DNA of 20,013 nt from an uncultured Lachnospiraceae bacterium (lineage in GTDB: Bacteria > Bacillota > Clostridia > Lachnospirales > Lachnospiraceae), in NCBI GenBank assembly GCA_910587295.1, contig CAJULP010000037.1, positions 1 through 20,013 of the forward strand, written 5' to 3'. Position 1 is the first letter of the stretch. The number at the start of each line of letters is the position of its first letter. A program made the position numbers and the translations under genes. Positions 1 to 7,432 of the stretch are shown piece after piece. Under the pieces are notes generated by a model. That model had not been told where the DNA came from, searched no databases, and saw nothing but the letters and a program-made list of their open reading frames with translations.

Positions 1-511
1 ATAAGGTAAGGCAGTTATGCAGCAAGCTTTTACAAGTAGGCACCATAAGCAGACAGCATACGATCTGTGAGGTGAGGGATAATGGGTTACTGTTGATTTA
101 GCTTGTTTCAAGCAATCACCCCATTTCCTGACTAACACCATCCTCATTTTCCATCACCCCTTTGTATTTTAATATTTTATTCTATATACCATTTTTACAC
201 AAGAGAAAATATCTATAAGATTGGTTCTCTTATTCCTCCCTTTTGGATACAAAAAAACGCATGGTTTACAATTTACTGTTCCATGCGCCTTTACGTTGTT
301 TTATTGATATAGAAATGTTTCTCTGATTATGCTAATTGCATTGATTGGCTTTCCGACTCTTCCTCTAAAGTCATTTTACCTAACTTTATTTTGGGATTTT
401 CTAAAAAAGATCATCTTCATAAACCGGCTTAGTAATCGTCATATCCGATTTGTTCCTCTAAAAATACCGCAATCACACCCATATTTCTATTGAATTTTCA
501 ATGCTCTGCCT
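1..511. other. AT-rich stretch without a supportable gene
   Basis: I see no convincing gene here. On the plus strand a frame is open from the window edge (base 3) to a TAG at 99-101, about 32 codons; it could be the 3' end of a gene outside the window, but I recognise no family. Directly after it lies a small GCTTG-TTT-CAAGC hairpin. On the minus strand, between 511 and 300, there are only peptides under 20 residues with poor ribosome binding sites; they may be decayed remnants beyond the Rpn pseudogene. The one clear signal is the minus-strand terminator at 251-287, listed separately. Confidence 0.4.
251..287 (-). terminator. Rho-independent terminator downstream of the Rpn pseudogene
   Basis: Seven-bp perfect arms (CGCATGG at 258-264, CCATGCG at 281-287) enclose a 16-nt AT-rich loop. 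On the minus strand the stem is followed directly by seven T (the A run at 251-257). Orientation fits transcription leftward out of the broken Rpn gene, although the hairpin lies about 225 nt past its stop codon. That gap suggests a lost or very short distal gene, or a long 3' UTR. Confidence 0.65.
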
Positions 512-1309
512 TTAAATGATATGATATTCCACATAAAGTTCCTGACGATATTCTTTATCCTGTGATACTTTAATAACGTCTGATAAACGGCCATCTTCAC
601 TTAAAAGTATAATTAATTTTGCCAACATTTCCTCACCTTTTTTCACATTCTCCTGGTCTCTCATTAACAATGTCATATACTCATGCCTCCATTCTCTATT
701 CTTCTTGGCCTCTTTTACAGCTTCCTCCAGCCTCTCCACATAGGCATCCTTCGGCTTCTTCCCTGCCACATAATCAAGGAACGCCTTTAATTCATCACTC
801 ACATCATCCAGAGTTCCTTTTGCATTGAGAATTATCTTAACAGCCTCATCACCCATAGAAATGCTACCGTCTTCTTTACAGATATTTTCAAAGGTATAAA
901 TATGCCGCCCTTTCCCATATAAATCGAATGGACAGATAAATATAACATAGCTTCGCTTTAACTCATCATAAAGCTGTCCTTTATCAATAAGCTGCAGGTC
1001 TATCATACTCTGTTAATACCGGCTTCTCTTAGGAAGTTCCTTTGTATGGCTTACCTGCATTTCTATGTCGTAAACAACTTCTTTCTCATCTTTTACATAC
1101 ACATCCAGCCTCACACTGCGGGCATCCATATCCATGTTGATACTTTTCTGTAATTCCGGATATTCAATGCGATCAATGTTCAAATCCGGGAGAATCCTCT
1201 GCAATAATTCTTTGCACAGTTCCGGATTCTGCATGACCTTTCCAAACAGAAAATCATTGGATATGCTTAATTCTTCCCATTTTGTCCGCTTTGTTTCCAT
1301 GTTTCCCAT
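512..1309 (-). pseudogene. Rpn family recombination-promoting nuclease / PD-(D/E)XK transposase, interrupted by an in-frame stop
   Basis: The two halves together make one protein of about 265 residues, near usual length for Firmicute Rpn-type 'putative transposase' proteins, which carry a PD-(D/E)XK nuclease fold and promote recombination (family knowledge). The first 98 codons hold the typical opening SNDFLFGKVM (residues 17-26) and the catalytic-type residues D69 (in LDVYV), E83 and Q85 (in IEMQ). At 1013-1015 a TAA interrupts the family-typical RSRYYQSMIDL run: RSRY, stop, QSMIDL, same frame. One base change in a Tyr codon would explain it. The rest, to 512, is intact. I chose ATG 1309 because AGGTAG precedes it by about 8 nt; an ATG at 1366 is open in frame but lies upstream of the conserved part. 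The N-terminal piece retains the catalytic motifs, so residual function or stop readthrough cannot be excluded. The base composition is AT-rich, like the kinase gene beside it and unlike the operon from 3646 on. Confidence 0.75.
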
Positions 1310-1450
1310 TTTATCTACCTGCTTTCTTTCAATAAACCACTGCCGGAAAAACTCTGTATGTTCCAAAAGCCCTGTTATCTATTTTAATTATACACAGCCT
1401 TCCGGCAAATTACAATAAGATGGGAACCTGTCGTATGTGCCAACTAACAT

Positions 1451-1479
1451 TTGACATATACACATAAGCACAAAATATT
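1451..1479 (+). promoter_or_regulatory. Candidate promoter of the kinase-fusion gene
   Basis: A perfect -35 TTGACA (1451-1456) is followed after 17 nt by a weak -10, AATATT (1474-1479). An alternative overlapping pair is TTGATT (1478-1483) with TATAAA (1499-1504), but its spacer is only 15 nt. Both lie in the divergent gap before the start codon at 1542. A ribosome binding site AAAGGA sits 6 nt before that ATG. Confidence 0.4.
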
Positions 1480-1541
1480 GATTTTCCCCAAATCTCATTA
1501 TAAAATAAATCAGGATAACATGTTTTATGAAAGGACAGAGG

Positions 1542-3539
1542 ATGAATATTGTAGGAACACAGATCAACGGTTATTTCTTTGAGGAAGCATTGGGAAGCGG
1601 AAGCTTCGGTTCGGTGTATAAGGTTACAAAAGAAGGAAAACACTATGCCGCAAAAGTTTTGGCTGAAACATACATACTGGAAGAATTTAAAAATGAACAG
1701 AATCGTATCACCAGAGAAATTGCGGTTCTCAAACATGTGACGGGCGAAAATCTGATCAAATATCAGGATGATTTCTTTTTTGAAAATGAATTTGGCATCC
1801 GGGAATATGTGATCGTTATGGAATATTTCGAAGGTATAACGCTCAAAAAATATTTAAGAAAGCACTCGGAATTAAATACACTTATCTGCATTTTTGTAAA
1901 AATATTGTATGGCGTGAGAGATCTGCACAAGACCATAATTGAAAACGAAGGCATCATCCATAGAGATCTGAAACCTGATAATATTCTGGTAGACGACCAT
2001 TTGAACGTTAAAATAATAGATTACGGATTAAGTAAGATTGTTGACTTTTCCTCGATCACATCAACAGGAACCCAGATTGGCTCTCCACTTTATATGTCGC
2101 CGGAACAGATCAAAGACAGCAAGCATATTGATTGCAGAGCGGATATCTATGCGCTGGGCGTGATCTTATATGAGATGGTGACCAAAAACATGCCATATCG
2201 AGCTGCCACACTGCCGGAACTTTTAATGAAAATATTAAACGAACCGATCATTCCCCCCAGACAATACAACCCTAAAGTAAGCGACGGACTTGAAAAAATA
2301 ATCTTCAGATCTACCGCAAAAGAGCCCTTTGCCCGTTTCCAGACCATAGATGATTTTATTGACGCATTTGAACGCGGAGAAGTTGAGGACGAGCTGGAAG
2401 TTTCAGGAAAATACTATGCCTGGATCTATAAAGAAAAGACCGTAACTTTGCAGTTTGAAAAGGAAACTTTGTCTGATATCATATATCCGCTCCATGTGCA
2501 GCGATGGCAGAAAGGCCTGCACAGGCATTTTGCCAAAAAGCAGTTTGAACATGTTTTGATCGACCCGTCAACACAGCGGTTATCCTATTTTGCATATGGG
2601 AACACAAAAGGATTGACCGAACTTGCCTATGCGCCTTCCAAAGGAATCATTTCTTTGGAATACCTGCAAAACCTGCAGCATAGAAGCAAATATCTCCAAA
2701 ATTGGTATCAAAGTGTCCGTATGGGAAAGAAATTGATTTTGCCCTATCATTATATCAGTAACACGGATTATACCATCGATAAGATTGAAGAATGGATTAA
2801 GATCAATATACAGTTGATCAACGATAGCTCCAGGATCGTTGAGCCCGATAAAGAAAAATATGCTATGATATCCATCGGACTAAGCCATCTCGTGTTCCAG
2901 TCAGAGAAAATCTTGTCCTATTTTGTCCACGTAAACGTTGACGGATTTATCGTACAAGTATCTGATATGAAGCAGTTAAATGAACAGTCTCTGGCCAGCT
3001 ATCTGGATTTTATGATCCATTTGCAAAAATATACCGCAAAACCCGTTATTGCGTTAAAAGTGCCTATCTCATTAGGCCTGGCTTTAATCGCAAAGGGAAT
3101 ACACGGGTTCTCATTGGGATTGGCAGGCATTGAATATTTTGATGAACAATATATCAAAGAAGAAAAAGATTCCTTTCACCTGGATTTAAAATACTATTTT
3201 CCCCAAGTGCTGTCTTCTTTGATATTCCCCAAAAAAGACACGTTGGCATTTGAACAGGTCTACCATTACTTTGGCGGCTGCCGGTGTAAATGGTGCATGG
3301 GAAAATCCGCTGTTGAAATAATAGCCAAAGACAAAGGGCCTCAGCTTCACCACTGGCAGATGATGCTTAATGAAGTATCCCAAATCAATCGTCTTGAAAA
3401 AGACAGGCGGATCGGATATCTGTTAAGCCGAATTGATGAAGCCAAGGACCACTTAGATTCCATCCCTAAAAACATGTTAGAGAGCCAGAAAAATACCGAT
3501 TATTATAAATTGCTTAAAATTTTAAAAATAGTTTTATGA
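1542..3539 (+). CDS. Ser/Thr protein kinase fused to a TGT-like barrel domain with a CxCxxC cluster
   Basis: Predicted cytoplasmic protein of 665 residues. The start at 1542 (MNIVG) has AAAGGA 6 nt upstream; an in-frame ATG at 1527 is less well served. Residues 8-280 form a complete Hanks-type kinase: glycine loop GSGSFG (18-23), ATP lysine K38, helix-C E59, HRDLKPDN (140-147), DYG (160-162, in place of DFG) and SPE (186-188). No transmembrane segment or PASTA repeats follow, unlike PknB/PrkC. Residues 395-640 look like a barrel of the tRNA-guanine transglycosylase (TGT) kind: a VDGFIVQVSD strand (466-475), PVIALKVP, AKGIHGF (517-523), the zinc-like triad C580, C582, C585, then LHH (602-604). 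The positions of the TGT nucleophile Asp and the fourth zinc ligand (His) do not seem conserved, so the domain may bind rather than exchange bases, or may be only a structural relative. The gene stands alone, with AT-rich composition. A signalling or phage-defence role is a guess. The kinase call is secure; the second domain is tentative. Confidence 0.85.
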   Translation: MNIVGTQINGYFFEEALGSGSFGSVYKVTKEGKHYAAKVLAETYILEEFKNEQNRITREIAVLKHVTGENLIKYQDDFFFENEFGIREYVIVMEYFEGITLKKYLRKHSELNTLICIFVKILYGVRDLHKTIIENEGIIHRDLKPDNILVDDHLNVKIIDYGLSKIVDFSSITSTGTQIGSPLYMSPEQIKDSKHIDCRADIYALGVILYEMVTKNMPYRAATLPELLMKILNEPIIPPRQYNPKVSDGLEKIIFRSTAKEPFARFQTIDDFIDAFERGEVEDELEVSGKYYAWIYKEKTVTLQFEKETLSDIIYPLHVQRWQKGLHRHFAKKQFEHVLIDPSTQRLSYFAYGNTKGLTELAYAPSKGIISLEYLQNLQHRSKYLQNWYQSVRMGKKLILPYHYISNTDYTIDKIEEWIKINIQLINDSSRIVEPDKEKYAMISIGLSHLVFQSEKILSYFVHVNVDGFIVQVSDMKQLNEQSLASYLDFMIHLQKYTAKPVIALKVPISLGLALIAKGIHGFSLGLAGIEYFDEQYIKEEKDSFHLDLKYYFPQVLSSLIFPKKDTLAFEQVYHYFGGCRCKWCMGKSAVEIIAKDKGPQLHHWQMMLNEVSQINRLEKDRRIGYLLSRIDEAKDHLDSIPKNMLESQKNTDYYKLLKILKIVL

Positions 3540-3586
3540 TCTCCGGAAGGATACGAATGTTTTCCGGCCAAGATCACATGACAGGC

Positions 3587-3623
3587 AGCTGCGATCATCC
3601 AGGTTATGTGGATGATCGCAGCT
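3587..3623. terminator. Hairpin between convergent genes
   Basis: Perfect 14-bp inverted repeat (AGCTGCGATCATCC at 3587-3600, its complement at 3610-3623) with a 9-nt loop. It lies between the 3' end of the kinase gene (plus) and of the SDR gene (minus), where a shared terminator is expected. Neither side has a good T-run (plus side CCTTGGTTTA), so it is not a textbook intrinsic terminator; it may act as a barrier to convergent transcripts or protect 3' ends. Confidence 0.5.
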
Positions 3624-3645
3624 CCTTGGTTTACTGCCGCAAAGA

Positions 3646-4446
3646 TCAAACCCGCTCCTGCCTCTGCATGGGCCGGAGCAGTTCTCCTCCGTCTACCAGC
3701 ACGGTGGTCCCTGTCATAAAGCGGAACCCATCGCTTACCATACAGGCTACCACGTTCCCGATATCCATGGGAACCCCCAGCGTCCGTAAGGGGATGGTGG
3801 AAAGCTTTGCTTCCCGGTTTCGTTCGTTGCTGTAAATTTCCTGGTTCATTTCCGACAAGATCACCCCCGGCGCACAGCTGTTTACCCGGACTCCATAGGG
3901 GCCAAGACTTGCCGCAAGGGATCTTACCACTCCTTCTAACGCATATTTGATACTGGAATAAACGGCCAGGTTTCCCATAGCGCTTACACCGTTAATAGAA
4001 GAAATGATCACGATATTGCCGCTTTTTTGTTCCTTCATCACCCTTCCCGCTTCCATGACGCCGTATAAGGTTCCCTTATAATCCGTTGCAAGCAGGGCGT
4101 CAATTTCCTCTTCCGTGGTATCTAACAGCTCCGCCCTGACATTAAATCCCGCATTGGCAACGAAGATGTCCACGCTCCCCCTTTTTTCCTTTACCGAACG
4201 GATGGCCTGTTCCATTTCCGCCTTGTTCCTGACATCCGCCGCCAGGCAATTTGCGCTGCCGCCCATCCCCTCGATCTGCGCCCTGGTCTTTTCTAAGCGC
4301 TCAATGCGCCTGCCGGTCAGTACCACATGAGCCCCGAAATTTGCCAGGGCAATGGCGATCCCCTGCCCGATGCCGGAACCGGCCCCGGTGACCACAGCCG
4401 TCTTGTTCCCCAGGTCAAATACATGTTTGATATAAGCTTCATTCAT
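3646..4446 (-). CDS. SDR family NAD(P)-dependent oxidoreductase, gluconate 5-dehydrogenase-like
   Basis: 266 residues, normal for a classical short-chain dehydrogenase. Visible: cofactor motif TGAGSGIG (20-27), NAG (98-100), catalytic Ser 149/150, Tyr163 and Lys167 in YSSIK. The Arg pair after the second strand (LTGRR, 44-47) suggests NADP(H) preference (inference). The opening FDLGNKTAVVTGAGSGIG resembles gluconate 5-dehydrogenase/IdnO-type enzymes, which interconvert 5-keto-gluconate and gluconate. It is the last gene of the operon; its ATG lies inside the end of the MDR gene (8-nt overlap, ATGAATGA), so the two are probably translationally coupled. I infer that it reduces a keto-aldonate made by the MDR partner. 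Other sugar or polyol SDR activities are possible. Confidence 0.85.
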   Translation of the reverse strand: MNEAYIKHVFDLGNKTAVVTGAGSGIGQGIAIALANFGAHVVLTGRRIERLEKTRAQIEGMGGSANCLAADVRNKAEMEQAIRSVKEKRGSVDIFVANAGFNVRAELLDTTEEEIDALLATDYKGTLYGVMEAGRVMKEQKSGNIVIISSINGVSAMGNLAVYSSIKYALEGVVRSLAASLGPYGVRVNSCAPGVILSEMNQEIYSNERNREAKLSTIPLRTLGVPMDIGNVVACMVSDGFRFMTGTTVLVDGGELLRPMQRQERV

Positions 4447-5455
4447 AACGGATCAGCACCTTCATTTCCTTTCTGCCGTCCACGATCCTCTCAAAAGCCT
4501 GCTGAATCTCATCAAGCGAAAAGACACTGGTGACCAGCTTTCTTAATTTCTCCTTTTCCTCCGAAAGGAAAGCGATGGCCTCGTCAAAATCCTTTTCCTC
4601 GTATACCCTTGCCCCTCTCATCTGGTATTCCTTCCAGAAAAATTTATGCAGATCCACCCGAGGCGCTTCCCCAAAGATTGCCACTACCACAATCCTTCCG
4701 TGAGGCCTTGTGATCTTGGTTATGGAATCCGCGCCGGCCTGTGTGCCGGACACCTCAAAGGTCACGTCCGCCCCCACATTCCCGGTAAAGTCCGCCACTA
4801 CGCTTTCCAGGTCATCCTCTGCCGGGTTCACCGTCCGAAACCCTAATTCCGCCGCAAGGTCAAGCCGCTGCCTGCTGACCTCGGAAACCAGCACCTCCGC
4901 TCCCCTTCTTTTGGCTGCCAAAGCCACCAGAAGGCCGATGGGGCCGCCGCCGATCACAACCGCCTTATCGCCGGGCTTTACTTCCCCCCGCTCCACGTCA
5001 TGACAGGCTACCGCCAAAGGCTCCACCAAGGCTCCGTCTCTAAGGTCCATATCCTCCGGAAGACGATGAAGGGTGCGGGCGGGCACGGTCCAAAATTCCT
5101 GAAAAGCCCCTTCCGAATCTACCCCCATAAATTTCAGATTCTGGCAGATATGGCTGTATCCCGCCTTGCAGGTAGGGCAGGCTCCACAGTAATCCAAAGG
5201 GCGTATTACCACTTTATCTCCTTTTTGAAAACCAAAAACGCCTTCCCCCACTTCGTCCACAACGCCGGAGCACTCATGCCCGATGACGGCATGCCGGCCC
5301 GTCCTTTTCTCCATGCCACCCAAAAAAACATGGATATCCGTACCGCAGATACCGCAATACGCTATTTTTACTCTTACCTCCCCTTGAGAAGGCGGAGCCA
5401 ATTCCTTTTCCCCTACGGAAAACCTTCTGGCTTCCTCATAAAATGCCGCTTTCAT
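4439..5455 (-). CDS. Zinc-dependent alcohol dehydrogenase (MDR), sorbitol / L-idonate dehydrogenase type
   Basis: 338 residues from the chosen ATG at 5455, which has AAAGGAG 11 nt upstream and starts at the family-typical MKAAFYE; an in-frame ATG at 5479 lies at the base of a hairpin and is less likely. Catalytic zinc ligands: C37 in GICGTD, H60-E61 in GHE, E145 in VEP. Structural zinc cysteines: 90, 93, 96 and 104. Rossmann motif GGGPIG (169-174) with an acidic residue after the next strand (SEVSR), suggesting NAD use. Relatives oxidise polyols or aldonates (sorbitol, threonine, L-idonate, L-galactonate dehydrogenases). Overlap with the SDR gene mirrors the IdnD/IdnO partnership, in which one enzyme oxidises and the other re-reduces the same carbon. 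The substrate is not readable from sequence; in this context a C5-type oxidation of an aldonate is the best inference. Confidence 0.85.
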   Translation of the reverse strand: MKAAFYEEARRFSVGEKELAPPSQGEVRVKIAYCGICGTDIHVFLGGMEKRTGRHAVIGHECSGVVDEVGEGVFGFQKGDKVVIRPLDYCGACPTCKAGYSHICQNLKFMGVDSEGAFQEFWTVPARTLHRLPEDMDLRDGALVEPLAVACHDVERGEVKPGDKAVVIGGGPIGLLVALAAKRRGAEVLVSEVSRQRLDLAAELGFRTVNPAEDDLESVVADFTGNVGADVTFEVSGTQAGADSITKITRPHGRIVVVAIFGEAPRVDLHKFFWKEYQMRGARVYEEKDFDEAIAFLSEEKEKLRKLVTSVFSLDEIQQAFERIVDGRKEMKVLIRYE

Positions 5456-5479
5456 TTTTATGTAAACTCCTTTCCCCAA

Positions 5480-5505
5480 AAGCGGCCAGGCCGCCCTGGC
5501 CGCTT
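5480..5505 (-). promoter_or_regulatory. GC-rich intercistronic hairpin before the MDR gene
   Basis: Perfect 11-bp arms (5480-5490 and 5495-5505) around a CCGC tetraloop on the plus strand. On the minus-strand transcript the stem ends in CGCTTTTGGGG, so there are only four U. It starts about 30 nt after the stop of the upstream aldo/keto reductase and lies just ahead of the ribosome binding site of the dehydrogenase. It may be a partial terminator or an mRNA-processing or stability element that sets lower expression of the last two genes. Confidence 0.5.
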
Positions 5506-5535
5506 ATTTCCCCGAAACACTCCTATTCTGTCCTG

Positions 5536-6498
5536 TTATGCCGAAAAATCTTCCTTGATCACCGAATGGACGATATCCCGGATGCTCTTTAATTCTTCCT
5601 CTGATAGATATTCGTTTCCCACTGCCGCGTTCCATTTGGCCTGTTCCACGCTCTTTGCCCCGGGGATAGCCACCGGATGAAGCTCATGGGAGATCACGTA
5701 GCTTAAAGCCATTTTCGTATAATCCCGGTCTGGACCGAACTCCTTTTTCAAAGCATCCATAATTGCGATCTGATACTCATACTTAGCCCGCCATTTACCG
5801 CCTTTATTGTAATGACAGCGGACCAGGTCCGTGAAAACCGTGTCAAGATCATATTTGCCGCTGACGATCCCCTGTCCTAAAGGCCCCCGCACCAAGATCC
5901 CCAGATTCTTTTCCTTACAATAATCCAAAAGGCCCCGCTCCGGCGCAATGTTGGCAATGCTGTATTCCACTTCCACCACCGAACATTCTCCGTCCGACAT
6001 CTCATAAAACCGCTTTAACACGCTAAGGCTGTCTGTGGAGATTCCGTATTCCCGGATAAATCCTTCCTTTTTTAATGCCCGGAAACCTTCAATAAATACA
6101 CTGGGATCCTCGATCTCCATCACATGGCACAGCTCTACATCCAGATAGCCGGTCTGAAGCCGCCCCAGGGAAGCGTGGCCGCAGAGTCTTATCATATCCG
6201 GCGTGGTATAGGGAACGGACTGGCCGCTGCGCTCCCCCCAGTGCCCGATCTTGCTTACAATGGTGATCTGATCTCTGATATCCTTACAATATTTTCCAAG
6301 CCGCAGTTCCGACGTGCCGTTTGGCTGCCCGTAATTATCCGCCACATCGTAAAGGGTCACGCCGCTGTCAAAAGAAGCCCGGATGATCCTCTCCGCATCC
6401 GCATCCTCCATATGGCCCCACTGGTTGCCAAAGTTCCAGCAGCCAAGACCCATGGCAGACACATCTATCCCTGTTTTTCCAAGTTTATGGTAAAGCAT
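5536..6498 (-). CDS. Aldo/keto reductase (second of two)
   Basis: 320 residues from ATG 6498, chosen because GGTGAGGAGAGG precedes it and MLYHKLGKTG is the normal family beginning; an in-frame ATG at 6522 would overlap the previous gene. Catalytic tetrad is visible: D51 (in YDVADNYG), Y56, K83 (VSKIG) and H125 (ELCHVME). The family performs NADPH- or NADH-dependent reduction of aldehydes and ketones on a TIM barrel in the cytoplasm. It lies 7 nt after the epimerase-like gene and in the same operon. It is only loosely similar to the first aldo/keto reductase (10756-11751), so the two are not a recent duplication. Likely roles are reduction of a uronic acid or sugar aldehyde, or oxidation of a sugar to a lactone; substrate unknown. 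Confidence 0.83.
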   Translation of the reverse strand: MLYHKLGKTGIDVSAMGLGCWNFGNQWGHMEDADAERIIRASFDSGVTLYDVADNYGQPNGTSELRLGKYCKDIRDQITIVSKIGHWGERSGQSVPYTTPDMIRLCGHASLGRLQTGYLDVELCHVMEIEDPSVFIEGFRALKKEGFIREYGISTDSLSVLKRFYEMSDGECSVVEVEYSIANIAPERGLLDYCKEKNLGILVRGPLGQGIVSGKYDLDTVFTDLVRCHYNKGGKWRAKYEYQIAIMDALKKEFGPDRDYTKMALSYVISHELHPVAIPGAKSVEQAKWNAAVGNEYLSEEELKSIRDIVHSVIKEDFSA

Positions 6499-6505
6499 CC
6501 TCTCC

Positions 6506-7390
6506 TCACCTGTCCTTTCCAAATTCCATCCGCAGCAAATGGACCGCCGTTTCTTTTGGCTTAAGCGTTAAGATCCCGTCTTTATCCCGCAGATGATAGG
6601 TACTGTCCGTTTTATCCCCAAGCCCGCTCCATGGCTCAATGCACATAAAGCGCATTTTGCCCGGCTTTGACCAAAATACCGTATAGGGAAAATTTTCCCG
6701 GTAAAGCCGGATATAACGCCCGGTGGGTTTTTCCAAAAGATCCACATAGGCAGATTTCAGATCCGTAAGACAGAAGTTTTTCCCAAACAGGGTATCTGTC
6801 AAAAGAAAATTGTCCTGGTCTTTAAAGTAGACCGTTCTTTCCCCGGTCCGCAGCTGCCCCTCCTCATCGGAATGAAGCTGACAAGGGGTCTCCGGCTTTT
6901 CAAAGCGGATCCCGTAGTCTTCCGTGCCGTAATCTTCCGAAAGTAAAAAGCCCGGATGAAAACCTACATTATAAAACATTTCCCTGTTATCCTCATTGCT
7001 TACCGTATAACTCCAAAAAAGGTTCCTTCCTTCTAACCGGTACTCTGTCCTTAGGCAAAAACGGTAAGGGTATTTCTTCAAGGTCTCTTCGTTCCAACGA
7101 AGCTCAAACACGATCCTGTCCTTTTCCCTGTGGGCCGCCTTGTGCAGGCTCTCCCTGGCAAACCCATGGTTGATAAGCTCGGTATACCAGGTTCCGTCCT
7201 CGTCCTGCATCTTAAAATCTTTCAGCCTGCCGCAATAAGGGAACATTACAGGGGCATGAAGGTTCCACAGGCTTTCATCCCCCTGCCAGAGGTATTCTTT
7301 TTGTTCTCCTTTTCCGTAAATGGAATGCAGCTCCGCACCAAAATCACAACATGTCACTTTCAATTCTTCATTTTCTATCTGATATAACAT
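6506..7390 (-). CDS. Aldose 1-epimerase family protein (LacX-like)
   Basis: 294 residues, full length for galactose-mutarotase-fold proteins of the LacX/YeaD-like branch. Visible: GRLKDF (54-59), His75 in INHGF, His145 in GFHPGF and Glu252 in IEPWSG, which match the catalytic His/His and Glu base of mutarotases. It should interconvert alpha and beta anomers of a free sugar or uronic acid, useful after a retaining glycosidase releases one anomer and the reductases need another. It follows the Fe-alcohol dehydrogenase by 42 nt, with AAAGGAG about 11 nt before the ATG. A sugar-phosphate epimerase role cannot be excluded, since several members of this branch are uncharacterised. Confidence 0.8.
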   Translation of the reverse strand: MLYQIENEELKVTCCDFGAELHSIYGKGEQKEYLWQGDESLWNLHAPVMFPYCGRLKDFKMQDEDGTWYTELINHGFARESLHKAAHREKDRIVFELRWNEETLKKYPYRFCLRTEYRLEGRNLFWSYTVSNEDNREMFYNVGFHPGFLLSEDYGTEDYGIRFEKPETPCQLHSDEEGQLRTGERTVYFKDQDNFLLTDTLFGKNFCLTDLKSAYVDLLEKPTGRYIRLYRENFPYTVFWSKPGKMRFMCIEPWSGLGDKTDSTYHLRDKDGILTLKPKETAVHLLRMEFGKDR

Positions 7391-7432
7391 CCTCTTTCCG
7401 CTCCTTTTCCGGCTTTACAGATCCTGCCCGTC

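Noticed and set aside
300..511. Short minus-strand peptides (for example a 17-codon frame starting MGVIAVFLEEQ)
   Set aside because: Too short, poor ribosome binding sites, no recognised family; probably chance or decayed sequence.
619..828. Plus-strand open frame of 69 codons
   Set aside because: Antisense to the Rpn pseudogene, rich in Ser/Pro/His as expected from the opposite strand.
5000..5680. Long plus-strand open frame (226 codons)
   Set aside because: It lies antisense to the MDR and second AKR genes, has no domain-like pattern, and the minus-strand genes show clear catalytic motifs and ribosome binding sites.
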